Assembly (NCBI GenBank): GCA_027579435.1
Contig: JANBPK010001376.1
Span: 1-18,615, forward strand
Reading direction: 5' to 3'
DNA: 18,615 bases
Source: Candolleomyces eurysporus
Lineage: Eukaryota; Basidiomycota; Agaricomycetes; Agaricales; Psathyrellaceae
The notes beneath the pieces were generated by a model, which was not told the origin of the DNA, did not search any database, and saw only the letters and a list, made by a program, of their open reading frames with translations. Of this stretch, positions 15,605-18,615 are shown piece by piece; positions within the stretch are counted from its first letter, which is position 1, and the number at the start of each line of letters is the position of its first letter. Both the position numbers and the translations under genes were made by a program.

Positions 15605-16356
15605 GTTTGAGTGATAGGCTGGTAGAAGGAACTGTGAAGTTTGGAGGTGGAAATTTGATAACGTGGGGATGTATGACATAGGATAGGGTTGGGTATGCAA
15701 CCAAGATTGATGGGAAGATGGATGGTGAACTCTACACAGAGATTCTGGGCAATGAATTCATCAAGACACTTGAATATTTTGGATATGACATAGAAGATGT
15801 CATCTTCCAGCAAAACAATGATCCCAAACACCACCAGTCACAAAGCCAAAATATGGTTCTCTAACAATGATGTTGAAGTTCTCAAGTGGCCTGCACAATG
15901 TCCTGACATCAATCCTATTGAACACCTATTGCATTACCTCAAAAAACGACTTGAAACTTATAAAGAACGAGCCAAGAGTGTTGGAGAGCTTTGGACAAGA
16001 GTAGAGAAGGAATGGGATGGGATTCCTGTGGAGGAATGTCAGAAATTGATTGAAAGTATGCCTAAAAGACTTGCAGCAATTGTCAAGGCCAAGGGAGGAT
16101 ATACAAAGTACTAACTGATACTAGTAACATAGGAAAAATAATTACTTACAAAACCTTTCCAATGACTTATACTTTTGTGTGACAAAAAAACAGTACCAAG
16201 AATGGTTAGATCAACATGTGATTTGGCATGTGTGTGAGAAACATGTTGATGTTTGCCTGGGAATAAATTCAGGATTTTTACATAGTTTATTTCAAATAAT
16301 ATTGACTTATCTTTCAAAAAGTGCAAAACATTGGAAAGGTTTTATGAGCCACTGTA

Positions 16357-16744
16357 TGATAATCTTTTTCCCCATTTCACCCTAGCCATATTGCTATCGG
16401 ACTGGGTTCTCAGATGTGGCAGCAAAGTTGATGCAAGCAATGGTGGCAACCCTTTGAGTGACTGACCAATGATGATGTACTGTGATGTTGATTGACTTTG
16501 CGGGGTTCTTCAGTGTTGACATAATAGTCATTTGGCTCAAGGAGCAGGTGCTTGACAGCAAGAAATCGGACATTTTTATAGTTGTATGGTCGGCATCCAT
16601 TTGTCTCCCAAGATTCAGTCTAACTCTTGTCTTGCACTGTAAAAACTGTGTGATAAAATGACCAAAATACTCTTGGAGCTCAACAACATTGAGTTGTGGG
16701 TTAGCAACCACAACCCTGGATGAAGCTGCCTTTTTTTTTTGGGA
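16357..16744 (-). CDS. Unrecognised 105-codon open frame (16711-16394) between Tc1 and LINE
   Basis: The minus-strand frame 16711-16394 is open for 105 codons: MVANPQLNVVELQEYFGHF, LQCKTRVRLNLGRQMDADHT, SVTQRVATIACINFAATSEN. It extends upstream in frame a little beyond the ATG, up to the T-run at 16731. In a region where nearly every old frame is broken, this is unusually clean. No domain is recognised and the codon pattern is not decisive. It may be the remains of a TE-borne gene cut by the Tc1 insertion, whose right end is at 16354. Confidence 0.35.
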
Positions 16745-17775
16745 TCATATTTACATTCCAGGGCACAATGGCAGGCTGGTCGCTATCTACATTTGCATGA
16801 TTATCATTTAGATGCTCAGCTACATGGGTGGAGACTTCAACTGTCATTCGAGGGAGCAGGACTAGGACATCTGACACCATCAGATGATGGCCATCCTGCT
16901 GATAGAGACGGCAGCGTCTATAGGACTTGAATATGTGAGACCCAGTAACCATGGACCCACTTATGTGTCCAGATTAAACCAGAACACCAGGTCAGTCATA
17001 GACCTTGTGTTTGTCAATACACCAGATACTCTGAGCATTAATGTCAAGAGAGAGGTGCATCACCAGGGCTGGTCAGACCATGTCCTACTGTCCGCTGTTA
17101 TTCCACTGAGGCATGCTGTGCCAAAGGTGAAGGAGAGAACCCTAGCACTGTTCAGTGACAAAAAGGAGGGGTTTGTTGCAGACATTGTCTTGGACATAGG
17201 AGACCTGTCTGGCTACCGCCCTACCATGGCTGAGGAGGTAGAGCATATGATGTTGGCCAGAGCTGGCACATTCTCCAGTGCATGGAATAAACACGCAATA
17301 GAGTACATGGTCAGACTGAACTCAAGAGAGTATTGGAATGATGAGCGCACAAGGGCTCTTGAGAGCTAGCAGCAGGAGATGACTGCTGACAACCACAAGG
17401 CCTTCAGATCAGCAGTGAAAGCCGCAAAGCGCAGGTTTTTTGATCAGCAGATTGAGGAGGTTACAACAACTAACAAGCACCTGTGGGACCTGATGGAATG
17501 GGTCAAGGAGTGCAAGAACCCCCTGTGCAAGGCCATCCAGTTTGAGGGATGGCCTTGCCACAGATTAGATGACCTTTGGGATGCCCTACACTTGATGTAC
17601 AACGCGGCGTCTGACCACCTGGTGGACATGTCCATACTCAAAGAGCTCATGGATAAGCCCAAATGCTCCTGGCTAAGTTCTCACAACTGGAACTTAGGCA
17701 GGTGTTGGAGGCGTGCTCTGGACGCTCAGCACCAGGTCCTGACCATATTAATTACATGGCGGCACCTTAGACAAA
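16745..17775 (+). pseudogene. LINE ORF2 fragment: endonuclease and linker, cut by LTR-B
   Basis: Near 16823 the frame reads YMGGDFNCHSREQD with catalytic GGDFN intact, then two stops and a frame change. 16884-17369 reads MMAILLIETAASIGLEYV, SVIDLVFVNTPDTL, SDHVLLSAVIPLRHAVPKVK (catalytic SDH) and AWNKHAIEYMVRL. A TAG at 17367-17369 is followed in the same frame by ADNHKAFRSAVKAAKRRFFD and LWDLMEWVKECKNPLCKAI, the linker before reverse transcriptase. At about 17705-17750 a frame slip lies in the SAPGPDH motif; WRHLRQM remains, then LTR-B starts. It is better preserved than the copy at 11667. The reverse transcriptase should lie beyond LTR-B, outside the window. Confidence 0.85.
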
Positions 17776-18615
17776 TGTTGAAAGTATGTGACCAGTTTGA
17801 CTCACCTTTTATTTTGCTTTTCTTGTTTTCTCTATCTTATCTCTTGTCTGATCTTATCTCATCTTATCAGTCTCTCTATTCCCTTATCTTTGCTTTTATC
17901 TCATCTTTTGACTTCTCATCATTCCAGACTCTTTTCCATGTTGTCGGCAATTGCTCCCATGCTGAGAACATGTTCACAATTGCTCCCACTTAGTTACTCC
18001 GAGGTTTTAGCTGTTTCCTTCCGGTATTCTGGTTTTCCATTATTCCGGTCCATGTGATTGTTGATTTAGGTTATGTGTATGGCCCTGTATCGTTCTAGAG
18101 TCCCCCAGATGAGTTCCCTGACTGTCAGACTCCAGTTGACTGCCTTGCTGTTCAAACAAGTTATGAGCCTCATGTTCTAACGGTTTCCGACGTCTCGTTT
18201 TCGCTGCTCTTGTCCACACCACGCCTGCTACGCCCTCACCGCGATTCACGCGAGCCCACCTACTGGTTCCCTCGCAAATCGCCCATCTTTTCGAGCCCTC
18301 CGTTTATCGCTTTCCAGCGCGCCCGTCGCCGCGTATGCCCGCGTCTACAGCTCCGTTTCTTCCGCGCCTGTGCCCACCGCCTGTTTAGCCTGGTATCTGC
18401 TGTATCCCGTGAGGAGGGGGTCTTGCGTGCGCTTCACTCTGTGATTTTTGATCCCCTGAGCGCGCTCGTCGTCGTTTTCGCTGTTGAGCGCTCCCTTTCA
18501 CTCCGATGCTTCTCTGCTTTCACCCATATCAACCCCGGAAACCCTTCCGCATTTTCCCCCACTTCCATTATCCCGCGCTTTCCTGTTCCCGCATTATTCC
18601 GCTCAGAGCGTTCTA
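17776..18615 (+). mobile_element. LTR-B, plus-strand copy, runs off the window
   Basis: It starts TGTTGAAAGTATGTGACC right after ACAAA in the LINE WRHL motif. The first 280 bp match the minus-strand copy at 11666-11350. After about 18060 the sequence continues GGCCCTGTATCGTTCTAGAG and CAGATGAGTTCCCTGACTGT, and from about 18180 becomes strongly GC-, C- and CpG-rich to the window end. Pyrimidine-rich U3, a GAGGTTTTAGCTGTTTCCTTC block and the TG start fit a gypsy-type fungal LTR, but its 3' end, a primer-binding site and a target duplication cannot be seen. Part of the GC-rich tail may be internal region. Confidence 0.65.

Larger units (their letters stand above)
14425..16114 (+). pseudogene. 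Tc1-type DD34E transposase, interrupted
   Basis: Segment 1 (14425-14730) is the helix-turn-helix region: MHKLSSTSISHILYLLDS, SEHRPNLSKASGGCPCLLTD. A frame change near 14720 leads to segment 2 (14742-14936): VVKKKQPKLQARHKRARL, AEWTIKDWKKVIWSDKTKIN (first Asp), GSDGRKYVWK. LTR-C then interrupts the GL/SDRL codons. Segment 3 (from 15610) reads SDRLVEGTVKFGGGNLITWG, has TAG at 15679-15681, then IEDVIFQQNNDPKH. An extra C near 15830 shifts the frame to SHKAKIWF, WPAQCPDINPIEHLLHYLKK (Glu) and the KGGYTKY end at 16114. The second catalytic Asp (QQDND in the family) is Asn. The first Asp and the Glu are intact. The protein cannot be active. Confidence 0.93.
14066..16354 (+). mobile_element. Tc1/mariner element with long inverted repeats, split by LTR-C
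   Basis: It starts CAGTGGCTCACAAAACC (14066) and ends TATGAGCCACTG (16354), flanked by TA at 14064-14065 and 16355-16356. Terminal inverted repeats are about 210-215 bp (to about 14280 and from about 16136). Each repeat carries the box ACAAAACCTTTCCAATG twice in opposite orientation: 14075-14091 and 14243-14259 on the left, 16148-16164 and 16329-16345 on the right. Without LTR-C and its duplication the element is about 1616 bp, a normal Tc1 size for such long repeats. Confidence 0.93.

Noticed and set aside
1..18615. CRISPR arrays, prokaryotic operons, ribosome binding sites
   Set aside because: Spliceosomal introns and eukaryotic transposons show nuclear fungal DNA; the tandem repeats are long-unit and lack spacers.

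Overview
This is repeat-rich nuclear DNA from a fungus, most likely an Agaricomycete (basidiomycete). I infer this from the transposon lineages: a Tc1 transposase ending in KGGYTKY, a jockey/Tad-like LINE with GGDFN endonuclease and WRHL/APGPDH linker motifs, a BED-finger hAT, and a Harbinger-type Myb/SANT gene. The introns also fit, being mostly 43-78 bp with GT-AG ends. I found no intact host gene. Ten isolated N bases, several beside homopolymers, mean some frameshifts may be technical.

Layout. 1-578 (-): the end of a PIF/Harbinger-like element with a broken Myb/SANT gene. 583-3305 (-): an unrecognised gene-like unit with spliced 3' exons, two tandem-repeat arrays and a conserved 5' ORF, preceded by part of LTR-A. 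3529-6635 (-): the 5' two thirds of a decayed hAT transposon. 6720-7068 (+): a Tc1/IS630-like transposase fragment. 7069-7745 (+): a second LTR-A copy with the same 5' ORF. 7746-8060 (-): tRNA-like modules. 8255-8451 (+): the first part of another LTR-A, interrupted by a 1352-bp solo LTR (LTR-Y, 8452-9803). 9818-11174 (+): the 3' third of the hAT. 11350-11666 (-): LTR-B. 11667-13625 (+): scrambled LINE pieces. 13780-13851 (+): a tRNA-like sequence. 14066-16354 (+): a Tc1 element split by a 668-bp solo LTR (LTR-C) with a perfect 5-bp target duplication. 16745-17775 (+): another LINE ORF2 piece, cut by LTR-B (17776 to the window end), whose tail is GC- and CpG-rich.

The main result is an inversion of about 6.3 kb (3529-9817). 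Its two breakpoints cut one LTR-A copy and one hAT transposon. Re-inverting the segment restores LTR-A across the junction, base for base against the 7069 copy. It also brings the two hAT parts together in one orientation, with matching terminal inverted repeats at 6635 and 11174. Insertion order can be read from the nesting: hAT, LINE and Tc1 are old and CpG-poor, while LTR-Y and LTR-C are innermost and CpG-rich.

Nothing here looks like a working operon-style system. The points most worth following are the inversion, a core promoter block shared by two LTR families, HSE-like boxes in LTR-Y, and the repeat-containing unit below LTR-A.
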